From an uncultured Devosia sp. (GTDB lineage: Bacteria; Pseudomonadota; Alphaproteobacteria; Rhizobiales; Devosiaceae), in assembly GCF_946479885.1 (NCBI RefSeq), contig NZ_CAMLHM010000038.1, positions 1-41,882 on the forward strand: 41,882 nt of DNA. The letters are read 5' to 3'. The notes under the pieces are model-generated. The model was not told where the DNA came from. It made no database searches and saw nothing but the letters and a program-made list of their open reading frames with translations. Of the stretch, positions 7,444 to 15,535 are shown one piece after another. Within the stretch, counting starts at the first letter, position 1. The number at the start of each line of letters is the position of its first letter. The translations under genes were made by a program, and so were the position numbers.

Positions 7444-7465
7444 GCGGCGCTCCTAGGAGCGCCGC
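7444..7465. terminator. Palindromic terminator between ThuA and DUF1772 genes
   Basis: A 22-bp perfect palindrome (left arm GCGGCGCTCCT) lies between converging stop codons at 7433 and 7474. As RNA it folds to a GC-rich hairpin usable in both directions; only a short T-stretch follows. Confidence 0.6.
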
Positions 7466-7473
7466 TTCCCCTT

Positions 7474-7944
7474 TCAGGCGTCGCGATCGGCAAAGATGGC
7501 GGCGATCAGCAGCAGTTGCGCGCCAAGCGTCACCGCCAGCCGCACCTGATGCCAGCTCCACCAGCGATCACGCAGCGCCGTCCAGTCAGCGGGAATGCTC
7601 GCTGACGTCCAGGCCATGACCTGGTCGTTGATGGGCTGGTTGAGCAGGCGGGTGATGACACCGCCGGCAATGATGGCCGCGGCCGTCGCCAGGTATAGCC
7701 CCAGCACCGCCGGCCGCTGGCGCGCGATGGCCGCCAGGATCAGCACCAGTATCAGTGACGCTGCCGCCAGCGCCGGGAGCAGCACATTGAGTCCGCGCAC
7801 CGAGCCTTGGTGGACCTCGATGAAGGTCGCCGGTGCATAGGTGGTGATGTCATAGCCGCGCCAGATGCCGAACATGCTTCCAACCACCAGGCCAAGCAGC
7901 ACGAGGGCGGTGACCTGCGCCAGGGTCGGCAGGATAGCGGGCAT
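7474..7944 (-). CDS. DUF1772 (anthrone-oxygenase-like) membrane protein
   Basis: 156 aa with four predicted membrane helices and the DUF1772 signature: an N-terminal helix with GSMFGIWRGYD, the NQPINDQVMAW motif after the third helix and DWTALRDRWWSWHQVR before the last. The family includes anthrone oxygenase-like proteins, but bacterial members are mostly uncharacterised. The ATG at 7944 is chosen because it has a very strong AAGGAGGT site at the right distance; a longer reading to 8013 would cross the regulatory palindrome. It is divergent from a TetR regulator whose candidate operator lies between them, so it is probably that regulator's target. A role in resistance or detoxification is a guess. 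Confidence 0.85.
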   Translation of the reverse strand: MPAILPTLAQVTALVLLGLVVGSMFGIWRGYDITTYAPATFIEVHQGSVRGLNVLLPALAAASLILVLILAAIARQRPAVLGLYLATAAAIIAGGVITRLLNQPINDQVMAWTSASIPADWTALRDRWWSWHQVRLAVTLGAQLLLIAAIFADRDA

Positions 7945-8009
7945 GAGATACCTCCTTGAAAGGTGGGCCTTGCAGCCTCGGTGGAGACGGTTAGACTGGG
8001 AACATATAT

Positions 8010-8024
8010 TCAATACAGTATTGA
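8010..8024. promoter_or_regulatory. 15-bp palindrome, candidate TetR operator
   Basis: TCAATAC and GTATTGA flank a single A at 8017, a perfect odd palindrome in the 89-bp spacer between the DUF1772 and TetR genes. The flanks are AT-rich and likely hold both promoters, for example TTAGAC (7991) and TACAGT (8014) with 17-nt spacing on the plus strand. TetR binding here is inferred from position and symmetry. Confidence 0.6.
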
Positions 8025-8033
8025 TGTATCGAA

Positions 8034-8699
8034 ATGATCAACCCTGTCAAGCCGAAGCGCAAATATGCCTCGACCCGTCGCGCCGGGCAGGCGGCGGACA
8101 CGCGTGAGCTGGTGATCGCCGCCGCGCGGACGGCGTTCATCGAAGCAGGATGGGCGGGTACCACCATTGCTGGCGTGGCGCGCGCGGCGGGCGTGTCGAG
8201 CGAAACCATCTATGCAGTGTTCGGCACCAAGCAGGCGCTGCTGCTGGCGGCGGTGGAGCGCGCGGTGCGGCGGGCCGAGCCGGATGTGGCTTTGCTCGAT
8301 CAGGCCGGGCCGAAAGCGGTGGCGGCGGCCCCCAGCCAGCGCGCGCAACTGGCGCTTTTTGCCCGCGATATCACGGACGTGCTGGGCAATGTCGCGGAGC
8401 TGATGGCGGTGGTTCGGAGCGCCGCCGCCAGCGATGCGGCGCTGGACGCGCTCTACCAGGACCTCCATGCCGGGCGGCGCCGCAACCTGGGCTTCGTCGC
8501 CCGGGCGCTGGCACAATCGGGCCCGCTACGGTCTGGTCTCGACGCGGAGGCGGCCACGGCCATGCTGTGGCGATTGGCCAGCCCGGAGCTGTTTTTGCTG
8601 ATGACGAAAACCGAGGGCCTCTCGGCCGAAGACTATGCTGCCTGGCTGGCCGCGACGCTCGAGGCGGTGCTGTTGCCCGATCAGCCGGCGGCCAGCTGA
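8034..8699 (+). CDS. TetR-family transcriptional regulator
   Basis: 221 aa. The N-terminal TetR DNA-binding domain spans about residues 22-75 (TRELVIAAARTAFIEAGWAG, then TTIAGVARAAGVSSETIYAVFG and KQALLLAAVERAV), with the YxxFxxKxxL-type ending. The C-terminal ligand domain is helical and unassigned. The basic start KPKRKYASTRRAGQ is typical of TetR proteins with an N-terminal arm. The ATG at 8034 is only 9 nt after the candidate operator, so the leader is very short and no ribosome site is seen. It is divergent from DUF1772 and its 3' end overlaps the exonuclease gene by 19 nt tail to tail. Likely a local repressor of the DUF1772 gene and itself. Confidence 0.9.
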   Translation: MINPVKPKRKYASTRRAGQAADTRELVIAAARTAFIEAGWAGTTIAGVARAAGVSSETIYAVFGTKQALLLAAVERAVRRAEPDVALLDQAGPKAVAAAPSQRAQLALFARDITDVLGNVAELMAVVRSAAASDAALDALYQDLHAGRRRNLGFVARALAQSGPLRSGLDAEAATAMLWRLASPELFLLMTKTEGLSAEDYAAWLAATLEAVLLPDQPAAS

Positions 8700-9517
8700 T
8701 CCAGCCGTTCCGACAGCGCCTTGAGCTCCCAGTCGCGGGCCAGGGCTGCGGCCCGGTCCCAGCTCGGCACCACGTCTGGTATCGCGGGGAGCGGGGCATT
8801 GGTGACCATGGTGGCCAGCCGCCGATAGAGCCGCAGGTCATCGGCCTGGGCCTCGAACTTGCCGTCATCAAGCATGGCTTCGAGGTCGGGATAGCGCTTG
8901 AGCAGGCTCGCCGCCGTCTTCTCGCCGATGCCGCGCGCGCCGGGGATCTTGTCGGATGGATCGCCACGCAGGGCGATGAAGTCGGGAACTTGGCCCGGCT
9001 CGACATCGTAGCGCTCCCGCACTTCTGATGGCCCGATGCGCGCGATCTCGCCCATCTTGACCGGATGGAGGATGGTCACCTTGTCGGAGGCGAGCTGGAA
9101 GGCGTCGCGGTCACCGCTGGCGACCAGCGCGGTGCCGCCGGCCTTCACCTCCGCCGCTGCCGCCGTGGCCAGAAAATCGTCGGCCTCGAAGCGGGCGGAC
9201 TTGCCGCTGACAAAGCCGCAGGCCGCGATGAATTCAGGCAGGATATCGAGCTGCTCGACGATATCGTCATCGAATTCGCGACCGCCCTGATAGGACGGAA
9301 ATTCCAGCGCCCGCCAGTTCGGTTCGGTCAGCGTATCCCAGCCGACGACCACGGCACGGGGTTGTTCCTCCTGCCACAGCCGCAGCAGGTAATTGGCAAA
9401 GCCGACAATGGCCCCGCCCGCCCGATCACCCTTGCGGCGGATGGTCTTGGGCAGGCCGTGATAGGCCCGGTGGGCGAAGGAATCGCCATCGATCACCAAG
9501 AGGGGGCGTCTTGCCAT
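8681..9517 (-). CDS. 5'-3' exonuclease (FEN/PolA N-domain type)
   Basis: 278 aa, a stand-alone FEN-like nuclease. Seen are the N-terminal metal site LLVIDGDSFAHRAYH, the helical arch with FPSYQGGREFDDDI, EADDFLATAA, the second acidic cluster ASGDRDAFQLAS, and the helix-three-turn-helix DNA clamp GDPSDKIPGARGIGEKTAASLL. Such enzymes remove 5' flaps and RNA primers, normally as a domain of DNA polymerase I; separate copies may back up this role. ATG at 9517 is chosen over 9523 and 9556 because GGAGGA lies 7-8 nt upstream of it. Convergent with TetR, and downstream of tRNA-Arg. Confidence 0.88.
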   Translation of the reverse strand: MARRPLLVIDGDSFAHRAYHGLPKTIRRKGDRAGGAIVGFANYLLRLWQEEQPRAVVVGWDTLTEPNWRALEFPSYQGGREFDDDIVEQLDILPEFIAACGFVSGKSARFEADDFLATAAAAEVKAGGTALVASGDRDAFQLASDKVTILHPVKMGEIARIGPSEVRERYDVEPGQVPDFIALRGDPSDKIPGARGIGEKTAASLLKRYPDLEAMLDDGKFEAQADDLRLYRRLATMVTNAPLPAIPDVVPSWDRAAALARDWELKALSERLDQLAAG

Positions 9518-9590
9518 GTCCATTCCTCCAACCCGCGACAGCTTAGCGGCTGCCACGCGGGCGCATAGGGCAAAAGAGGCGGGAAGCAGG

Positions 9591-9667
9591 TGGTGATCTC
9601 GACGGGATTCGAACCCATGACCCCCGGATTAGGAATCCGGTGCTCTATCCTGCTGAGCTACGAGACC
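9591..9667 (-). tRNA. tRNA-Arg(CCT)
   Basis: 77 nt with an encoded CCA. The acceptor stem pairs GGTCTCG with CGAGATC (one G-U), the anticodon stem CCGGA/TCCGG holds loop TTCCTAA with anticodon CCT, and the T arm contains GGTTCGAATCC. D-arm GTAGCTCAGCAGGATAGAGC is standard. It reads AGG. This type of tRNA is a common integration site, but no integrase or duplicated tRNA end is seen near it. Confidence 0.97.
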
Positions 9668-9750
9668 ACGACAGCGTGGATAGCAAATGCGGAGGAACGG
9701 CGAAACCCCGTTTGCGGCTGTGGAGGCCAGCACCGAGCCCTCAATCGTCG

Positions 9751-9885
9751 CACCCTCTCCCATCGCGGGGAGGGCAGCGAAGCTAGGCCCATTTGGGCCG
9801 TAGCGTAGCTGGGTGGGGGGATGAGAGCCCCGATATCCGGACAAACACACCCCCACCCCTGATCCCTCCCCACAAGGGGGAGGGA
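9751..9885. repeat. Palindromic intergenic repeat, family B (copy 1)
   Basis: Outer units of C-rich/G-rich hairpins (CCCTCTCC...GGGGAGGG on the left, CCCTCCCC...GGGGGAGGG on the right) surround a core with AGCCCCGATAT and CCGGACAAAC. The right three quarters align by eye with the element at 40903-41006, including the core GCCCCGATAT(C/T)CGG. An extra palindrome, GGCCCATTTGGGCC, is inserted in this copy. Confidence 0.6.
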
Positions 9886-10151
9886 GACGACTGAGAAACC
9901 TCAGCCAAACAGTACTTATCCCCGCTGGCAAATCCTCGCGTATTCTTCTCCCATCACCCTGCCAGAGCGCGGTCATGACGAGTGAATGGGTCAGGGATGA
10001 ATGCCGGGGAGCATGGGTCGCCAGGCTCCCGCATGGATGCTGACCACCAGCCGGATGCTGGCATTGTGGAGAGAGGGCGAAGACCCGCCACGACGCCAAA
10101 TCGTCCAACCCGAAAGGGCGGCTGCTCGATGCGTGTGTGAAAAATCCCGGC

Positions 10152-10214
10152 ATGGTGGCGAGGCGTCGGTCTCACTTCCAAAACTACTTTTAGAGGCCGT
10201 CGCCTCGCCACCAT
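10152..10214. repeat. Perfect 14-bp inverted repeat upstream of argJ
   Basis: ATGGTGGCGAGGCG (10152-10165) is mirrored exactly by CGCCTCGCCACCAT (10201-10214) around a 35-nt AT-richer loop. It could form a hairpin in the argJ leader or mark a small mobile repeat end. The right arm is 100 bp before the argJ start. Confidence 0.55.
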
Positions 10215-10314
10215 CGCTCATCCGGAAAACCGCGATCCAGGCGGCGCTTCCGCATGTCTTGCGGTTGCCGCATGTTTCGGGCAAACCCTTGCCACTTCGC
10301 ATAAGGATTTTGCC

Positions 10315-11550
10315 ATGGCTGCCCACCCGGTTTCCCCGCTCGCTCCCAAATCCTATCCGGACCTGCCGGCCATATCAGGCGTGCGCTATGCCACGGCCGA
10401 AGCCGGCATCAAGTACAAGAACCGCACCGATGTGCTGCTGATGGCCTTTGACGAAGGCACCACGGCGGCGGGCGTGCTGACGCGTTCGAAATGCTCGTCG
10501 GCAGCGGTGGACTGGTGCCGCGCCAACCTGCCTGGCGGCACGGCGCGGGGCCTCGTGGTCAATTCGGGCAATGCCAATGCCTTTACCGGCGCCAAGGGCA
10601 AGCAGAGCGTTGCGCTGACGGCCGATTATGCCGCCAAGGCCCTGGGTTGCAGCACCAGTGAAATCTATCTCGCCTCGACCGGCGTCATCGGCGAGCCGCT
10701 GGCCGCCGACAAGTTTGCCGGCGTGCTCGACCAGGCCGCCACGCGCATGGCCAACACACCTTGGATCGAGCCGGCCAAGGCCATCATGACGACCGATACC
10801 TTCCCCAAGCTTTCGGGCGCTATCCTCGAGATCGACGGTGTCGAGGTGAAGATCAACGGCATTGCCAAGGGCTCGGGCATGATCGCCCCCGACATGGCCA
10901 CCATGCTGAGCTTCGTGGTCACCGACATGCCTATCGCCGCCCCCGTGCTGCAGGCCCTTTTGGCCCGCCATGTGTCGACCAGCTTCAACGCCATTACCGT
11001 CGATAGCGATACCTCCACGTCCGATACGCTGCTGGCCTTCGCCACGGGTAAGGCTGCCGTCGAGCCGATCCAGAGCCTTGATGATCCGCGCGCCGAGACC
11101 TTCGGCGAGGCCCTGCGCGATGTGTTGCTCGATCTGGCGATCCAGGTGGTGCGCGATGGCGAAGGCGCGACCAAGCAGGTTTCCGTCCATGTCGAGGGTG
11201 CCACCAACGACGCCAGCGCCTTCCGCATCGCCAAGTCGATTGCCGACTCGCCGCTGGTCAAGACCGCCATTGCCGGCGAGGACGCCAATTGGGGCCGCGT
11301 CGTCATGGCCGTGGGCAAGGCCGGCGAGCCGGCCGATCGCGACAAGCTGGCCATCCGCTTCGGCGACCTGCTGGTGGCCAAGGATGGCGAGCGCGCCGCC
11401 GCCTATGACGAGGCTGCCACCTCGGCCTATATGAAGGGCGAAGACCTGGAGCTGACCGTCAGCCTGGGGCTCGGCGAGGGGCGGGCCACGGTCTATACCT
11501 GCGATCTGACGCATGGCTACATCACCATCAATGGCGACTACCGGAGCTGA
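10315..11550 (+). CDS. argJ: Bifunctional glutamate N-acetyltransferase / amino-acid acetyltransferase ArgJ
   Basis: 411 aa, full length for ArgJ. It transfers acetyl from N-acetylornithine to glutamate, recycling the acetyl group in arginine synthesis; many forms also use acetyl-CoA. Seen are the substrate region [16 protein letters not shown], the [10 protein letters not shown] motif near residue 83, the oxyanion-hole STGVIGEPL near 121, and the self-cleavage site [14 protein letters not shown], where Ala195-Thr196 is cut to expose the Thr nucleophile of the beta chain. The C-terminus [15 protein letters not shown] is typical. The GNAT gene follows after 1 nt and mutT overlaps that, giving an argJ-GNAT-mutT operon often seen in Hyphomicrobiales. 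Upstream lies an unusually long, hairpin-rich spacer. Confidence 0.97.
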   Translation: MAAHPVSPLAPKSYPDLPAISGVRYATAEAGIKYKNRTDVLLMAFDEGTTAAGVLTRSKCSSAAVDWCRANLPGGTARGLVVNSGNANAFTGAKGKQSVALTADYAAKALGCSTSEIYLASTGVIGEPLAADKFAGVLDQAATRMANTPWIEPAKAIMTTDTFPKLSGAILEIDGVEVKINGIAKGSGMIAPDMATMLSFVVTDMPIAAPVLQALLARHVSTSFNAITVDSDTSTSDTLLAFATGKAAVEPIQSLDDPRAETFGEALRDVLLDLAIQVVRDGEGATKQVSVHVEGATNDASAFRIAKSIADSPLVKTAIAGEDANWGRVVMAVGKAGEPADRDKLAIRFGDLLVAKDGERAAAYDEAATSAYMKGEDLELTVSLGLGEGRATVYTCDLTHGYITINGDYRS

Positions 11551-11551
11551 C

Positions 11552-12298
11552 ATGGCGCTGCCCGATACGCTGACCATTGAACGCGCCGGGCTCAAGGCCT
11601 GGCCCGGCATCGAGGTGGATTGGGATGGTGCCTGGGTGCGCCGTGCGGCTGGCGGCTACACCAAGCGCGCCAATTCCTTGCAGTGCTTCGACCCCGATGA
11701 CGGCGACGACGCAGCCGACCGGCTGGCGGCGGGCGTGGCGTGGTTCACCGCACGCGGCATCCCGCCGGTGGTCCGCAGCACGCCGCTGGCCAGCCCCAGG
11801 CTCAACGCAGCACTCGACGCCGCGGGATGGGCGACGATCGATCGCAGCTATCTCTACGCCATGCCGCTCGAGGTTCACGAGCCGGATGCGCAGGGGCGAA
11901 TAACCGATCTGCTGGATCCCGGTTTCCTTGCCGCGCAACAGGCGCTGCAAGGCTTTTCGGACGGCCACATGCTGCGCATGCGGGCGCTGCTCGACGTCGT
12001 CGAGGTGCCCGCGGCCGGCATCGTCGTCGAGCGCGATGGGGTCCCGGTTGCCTCGGGGCTGATGACGATCGCCGATGGCATCGTTATCGCCAGCAGCGTT
12101 ATCGCCGACCGCACCCGGCGCCGCCAGGGCCTCGGCGCCGCCATGATGCGCACGGGGCTGGCCTGGGCCAAGGGGCAGGGCGCCACCGTGGCTGCCCTCA
12201 ACGTTCAGGCCGACAATTCGCCGGGCCTGGCGCTCTATGGCAGCCTGGGCTACGCCCACCAGTATGACTACACCTATCGCGTTCCGGGGAAGGCATGA
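11552..12298 (+). CDS. GNAT family N-acetyltransferase
   Basis: 248 aa, about twice the size of one GNAT domain. The N-terminal half (GAWVRRAAGGYTKRANSLQC) looks like a divergent GNAT-like domain; the C-terminal half has the acetyl-CoA site VIADRTRRRQGLGAAMMRTG (residues about 185-204, the R/QxxGxG/A loop) and the closing NVQADNSPGLALYGSLGYAHQYDYTYR. It acetylates an unknown amine. The start at 11552, one base after the argJ stop, is preferred to a longer reading that would run inside argJ. It overlaps mutT by 4 nt (ATGA), so all three genes are probably made together. Confidence 0.87.
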   Translation: MALPDTLTIERAGLKAWPGIEVDWDGAWVRRAAGGYTKRANSLQCFDPDDGDDAADRLAAGVAWFTARGIPPVVRSTPLASPRLNAALDAAGWATIDRSYLYAMPLEVHEPDAQGRITDLLDPGFLAAQQALQGFSDGHMLRMRALLDVVEVPAAGIVVERDGVPVASGLMTIADGIVIASSVIADRTRRRQGLGAAMMRTGLAWAKGQGATVAALNVQADNSPGLALYGSLGYAHQYDYTYRVPGKA

Positions 12299-12699
12299 GC
12301 CAGTCCCTGCTGCTCGTGGTCGCCGTGGCGCTGGTGGATGCCGACCGGCGCGTGCTCATCGCCCAGCGCCCGGAGGGTAAGGCGATGGCGGGCCTATGGG
12401 AATTCCCCGGGGGCAAGGTCGAGGCGGGCGAAACGCCTGAAGCCGCGTTGATCCGGGAGCTCGACGAAGAGCTCGGCATTTCCACCAAGGAGGCGTGCCT
12501 GGCGCCGGTATCGTTTGCCAGCCACTCTTACGATAATTTTCACCTGTTGATGCCACTTTATGCCTGTCGGAAATGGCAGGGGACGCCAGAGCCGCGGGAG
12601 CATTCCGCCCTCAAATGGGTGCGTCCGCAGCAGTTGCGCAACTATCCCATGCCACCCGCGGACGAACCGCTGATCGCAGCACTCTGCGATCTGCTCTAG
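12295..12699 (+). CDS. mutT: 8-oxo-dGTP diphosphatase MutT (Nudix)
   Basis: 134 aa, a single Nudix domain. The Nudix box runs from Gly40 to Ile62 (GKVEAGETPEAAL, then REL..EELG) and fits GX5EX7REUXEEXGU exactly. LWEFPGG before it and HSALKWVRPQQL near the end are typical of MutT proper, which hydrolyses 8-oxo-dGTP to its monophosphate and so prevents A:T to C:G mutations. It overlaps the GNAT gene by 4 nt (ATGA), indicating translational coupling. Length is normal for MutT. The Flp pilin gene begins 17 nt after its stop. Confidence 0.93.
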   Translation: MSQSLLLVVAVALVDADRRVLIAQRPEGKAMAGLWEFPGGKVEAGETPEAALIRELDEELGISTKEACLAPVSFASHSYDNFHLLMPLYACRKWQGTPEPREHSALKWVRPQQLRNYPMPPADEPLIAALCDLL

Positions 12700-12716
12700 C
12701 GCCGGGTGGGGCAAGG

Positions 12717-12917
12717 ATGTGGGCTGAGACGATCAAGGCGTTCCGCGACGATGAGGGCGGTGCCACGGCAATCGAGTACGGCATGCTGGCCGCGCTGCTT
12801 GCGGTGGCCGCCATTGCCAGCTTCTCGATCCTTGGAAATTCGCTGGTCAATCTGATGAGCGCCGGCACCGGCAGCGCGGCCGACGTCATGGCCAACCAGA
12901 CCAACAAGCTCAACTAG
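12717..12917 (+). CDS. Flp/Fap-type pilin component
   Basis: 66 aa, the right size for a type IVb Flp prepilin. A short charged leader ends in DDEGG, followed by ATAIEYGMLAALLAVAAIAS: cleavage is expected after Gly15, leaving Glu at +5 and Tyr at +6, the Flp signature. These subunits build Tad pili for attachment. No tad/cpa assembly genes (cpaA-F, tadB-D) are in the window, so this is an orphan copy dependent on a remote system. It begins 17 nt after mutT; AAGG lies right against the ATG, a poor spacing, so expression may rely on read-through from the argJ operon. Converges on the M48 gene 9 nt away. Confidence 0.88.
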   Translation: MWAETIKAFRDDEGGATAIEYGMLAALLAVAAIASFSILGNSLVNLMSAGTGSAADVMANQTNKLN

Positions 12918-12926
12918 CCGCCGGGC

Positions 12927-14420
12927 CTACTGCAGCACCACGACCTTGTATTTCTCGCCTGGCACCACCGGGTCGCCGGGATAGAGGTCGTTGATGATGT
13001 AGAACAGCTCGCTGCCGCGGCTGAGCCCCGCCATCTGGCGCGCCAGCGAATCGGCACTGTCGCCGGCCTTGGCCGTCACGATCCGCACCGCGACCTTGCG
13101 CACCAGGTTGAGGTCCGAACTTTCCGCGCGGCGGAAGCTCTTGAGCGTCGCCTCGGCGCCCTGGGCGAAGCGGTTGCTGTCGGCCTTGGCGGCAAAGATG
13201 AAGCGATAGACCTGGCCGTCGAGCCGCATCACCGACACGCGGAAGAACCACTGGTCGGTCTGGGCCAGGCCCGAAGCCATCTCGATGCCGTTGAGAGTCT
13301 GGGTGGTGACGCTGTCGGCCTTGAGCCCGGCAATCCAGCCCGAACGCAGGTAGTCGGCCAGCGGCACATTGGCCTGCACATCGGCGCTGTCGAAGCGGAC
13401 GGCCTCGCCGTCGCCGGCGACACCCACCACGGCACTCTGCGAATTCTGCAGCGTATAGCCTTCGGGCACGGTGAAGGTGAATTTGGACGCGGTATGGATG
13501 AACCGCCGGCCGACGATCGAGCCCTGGGCCGGGCTGTCGCCGAAGGTGAGTCCGGTGATCGAGGCGAGGTAGCCGTCGCGATCGACCTCGCCCAGCTCGC
13601 CCTGGCCGAACATGGTGCGGGCAGTGTCCATTGCCTTTTCGATGCGGGCCGGCGTCGAGGGATGGGACGACAGGAAGCCGGCGCCGCCGTTCTCGCCCGC
13701 CGAGAAGCTGGCGAAGCGGCTCATAACGCCGAGGAAGCGGGCCGCGGCCTGCGGATCATAGCCGGCCTTACCGGCAAACTTGATGCCCTCGCGATCCGCT
13801 TCCAGCTCCTGGTTCTGGCCGAAGGCGGCCATGGACTGGCGGGTGCGGTTGGCGGTGGCGTCGGTCGAGGTGTCGCCACCGAAGACGCCGGTGATGACGC
13901 GATCGACGATCTCGGTGGTGCGGGTCCGGTCGGTGCGGGCGCGGGCATGGCGCAGCGTCACGTGGGCGATTTCGTGCGCCAGCACAGCCGCCAGTTCGCT
14001 GGTGTCGCTGGCCAGGGCCAGGATGCCGCGCGTCACGTAGATATAGCCGCCGGGCAGGGCGAAGGCATTGACCTCTGAACTGTCGAGGATTGTCACCTGG
14101 AACTGCGCATTGGGCTGGTTGGCCGCGGCCAGCAGGCGGCTGACGATACGCGCCACCATGATCTCGGCGGGCCGATCCGAATAGACCCCGCCATAGGCGG
14201 CGATGATACGCGGATGCTCGCGGCGGCCGATGACGACATCGTCGGGATCGGTGCCCTCGGGCACGACGGTCGGCGCCGGATTGTCACCCGTCTGGCTGAC
14301 GGCGACATTGCTGGTCCCGGTCAGACTTGTGCAGGCGCTCAGTGCCAGCAGTGACGCTGCCAGCAGTCCATTCCGCGTTGCTGTCTGCAAACCCTTGGCG
14401 ATATGCCCCAACCCGATCAT
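12927..14420 (-). CDS. M48-family lipoprotein metalloprotease with C-terminal LysM-like domain
   Basis: 497 aa. A hydrophobic leader ends in a lipobox (LSAC, Cys30), so it is anchored in the periplasm. The zinc site is HEIAH (residues 149-153) with the third ligand in the ELEAD motif near 205-209; NAFALPGGYIYVTRGIL and SSHPSTPARI are standard for BepA/YfgC-like M48B proteases, which degrade misassembled outer-membrane proteins. The last 50 residues (RIVTAKAGDSADSLARQMAG, ending in GEKYKVVVL) look like a LysM-type fold. The start at 14420 is fixed by the ATGA overlap with the upstream nuclease-like gene; a longer reading would extend into that gene. The middle 300-430 part is unassigned. Confidence 0.9.
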   Translation of the reverse strand: MIGLGHIAKGLQTATRNGLLAASLLALSACTSLTGTSNVAVSQTGDNPAPTVVPEGTDPDDVVIGRREHPRIIAAYGGVYSDRPAEIMVARIVSRLLAAANQPNAQFQVTILDSSEVNAFALPGGYIYVTRGILALASDTSELAAVLAHEIAHVTLRHARARTDRTRTTEIVDRVITGVFGGDTSTDATANRTRQSMAAFGQNQELEADREGIKFAGKAGYDPQAAARFLGVMSRFASFSAGENGGAGFLSSHPSTPARIEKAMDTARTMFGQGELGEVDRDGYLASITGLTFGDSPAQGSIVGRRFIHTASKFTFTVPEGYTLQNSQSAVVGVAGDGEAVRFDSADVQANVPLADYLRSGWIAGLKADSVTTQTLNGIEMASGLAQTDQWFFRVSVMRLDGQVYRFIFAAKADSNRFAQGAEATLKSFRRAESSDLNLVRKVAVRIVTAKAGDSADSLARQMAGLSRGSELFYIINDLYPGDPVVPGEKYKVVVLQ

Positions 14421-15256
14421 CGTGTCGCCAGAACCTCGATCTGCTCGGGATGGGTCACTTCGATGCGTGGACCATCCCGGTCGTCCACCCATCCGCGAAT
14501 ACGCACCAGTGCATTTTCCAGCACCAGCGGATCCATGCCTGCCTCGGCAAACAGCCGCAAGGCCGGCGCCTCGATCACGGCGGTGAAGTCTTCCTTCCAG
14601 AACCGGCCGAAATTGAGATAGACCCGCCCGCCGCTCTGTTCGGCGAGAAGGACCCTGCCTTCGACAAGTTCATAATGGCCCGCCCGGGCAAGGAGGTCGC
14701 CGGGCGCGTTCGCCGCACGAGTGCTGTAATAGGGATCGGCCCAGATGCCAAGCCCGGCCAGCCGCGCGCGCCCTTCTGCCGCAAACAGCAGGTCGAGGCA
14801 GGCGCGATTGTCGGGGAAGGAATAGACCCGCGCCAGACCCTTGGCGACCATGGCCTGCTGCGCCCAGATCTCGCCCTCCGGCGTGGTCACGAAGACATGG
14901 GCCAGCACCCGGCCATAGCGATCCACAGCCTCGCCGCCGAAGCCCAGCCGCACCGGCTGGTTAAGAGCAATGGCCTCGAGAGCCGCCTTGGCTTCGGGCG
15001 CCAGCGGCCAGGTGGGGAAATCAGGGCGGTCCAGCGGCAGCTTGGGCGCCTGCGTCCCGATCATCCGGACCACGCGGCCGTCGTCGAGAATCACCGTGTC
15101 GCCATCGGTCACCGCGGTGACGACGCCGCCCGGTTCCATGCGCAACTGCTCGCAGGCGAGCGCTGCCACCGAGACGGTGTTCAACGCCGCCAACGCTGCG
15201 AGATGGACGAGACTGGTCTTGAACAAGCAGGGCCCCGGAAAGATTTCATTCACCAT
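14417..15256 (-). CDS. Thermonuclease (SNase)-like exported protein with altered active site
   Basis: 279 aa. A signal peptide (hydrophobic LVHLAALAALNTVSVAALA) precedes an SNase fold: VTAVTDGDTVILDDGRVVRMIG, then the DRYGRVLAHVF strand and GLARVYSF. In staphylococcal nuclease the first Arg is followed by Asp40 and Glu43 (DTPE); here the same place reads TQAPK, so both acidic residues are replaced, while the Arg positions are kept. A Ca-dependent nuclease activity like SNase is therefore doubtful; nucleic-acid or protein binding is possible. The C-terminal 110 residues form a second beta-rich part. The ATG at 15256 is the best start although no clear ribosome site is seen. It overlaps the M48 gene by ATGA, so they are co-expressed. 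Confidence 0.82.
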   Translation of the reverse strand: MVNEIFPGPCLFKTSLVHLAALAALNTVSVAALACEQLRMEPGGVVTAVTDGDTVILDDGRVVRMIGTQAPKLPLDRPDFPTWPLAPEAKAALEAIALNQPVRLGFGGEAVDRYGRVLAHVFVTTPEGEIWAQQAMVAKGLARVYSFPDNRACLDLLFAAEGRARLAGLGIWADPYYSTRAANAPGDLLARAGHYELVEGRVLLAEQSGGRVYLNFGRFWKEDFTAVIEAPALRLFAEAGMDPLVLENALVRIRGWVDDRDGPRIEVTHPEQIEVLATR

Positions 15257-15535
15257 GCACCCAAATGCGGCAAAAAATGATGAACGATCGCGAAGGCGTG
15301 AAGCGCTCGGGATCAGTGGCCCGAATTCTCCACGCATCCCCGGCTCCAAACTTATCCTCGCCCCCAAACTCTTCCGTATTCTCCTCTCGTTGCCTGTGGG
15401 GAGCGCAGTCGAGTGCAAGATCGTTCGATAACCGCAAAGGTGCCGCCTTTTTTTGCGGCGAGGCCGCATCGGTCGCGACACCCACGCAACGATCGGCTGG
15501 TCTTGCGACTTTATCTGGAGTGACAGGAGAAGCCG

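Larger units (their letters stand above)
9668..10314. other. 647-bp intergenic region upstream of argJ
   Basis: No convincing gene. It holds a palindromic repeat element (9751-9885), then about 200 bp rich in short hairpins, including GGGAGC/GCTCCC near 10014-10030 and CCAGC/GCTGG near 10048-10062, and a 14-bp inverted repeat (10152-10214) about 100 bp before argJ. Short open frames here have no family character. A structured RNA or a worn repeat is possible. Confidence 0.5.

Noticed and set aside
9591..9667. tRNA-Arg as an integration site
   Set aside because: No integrase next to it and no repeated 3' end of the tRNA in the window.
10375..11610. 411-codon minus-strand frame opposite argJ
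   Set aside because: No motifs; argJ is complete and certain on the plus strand.
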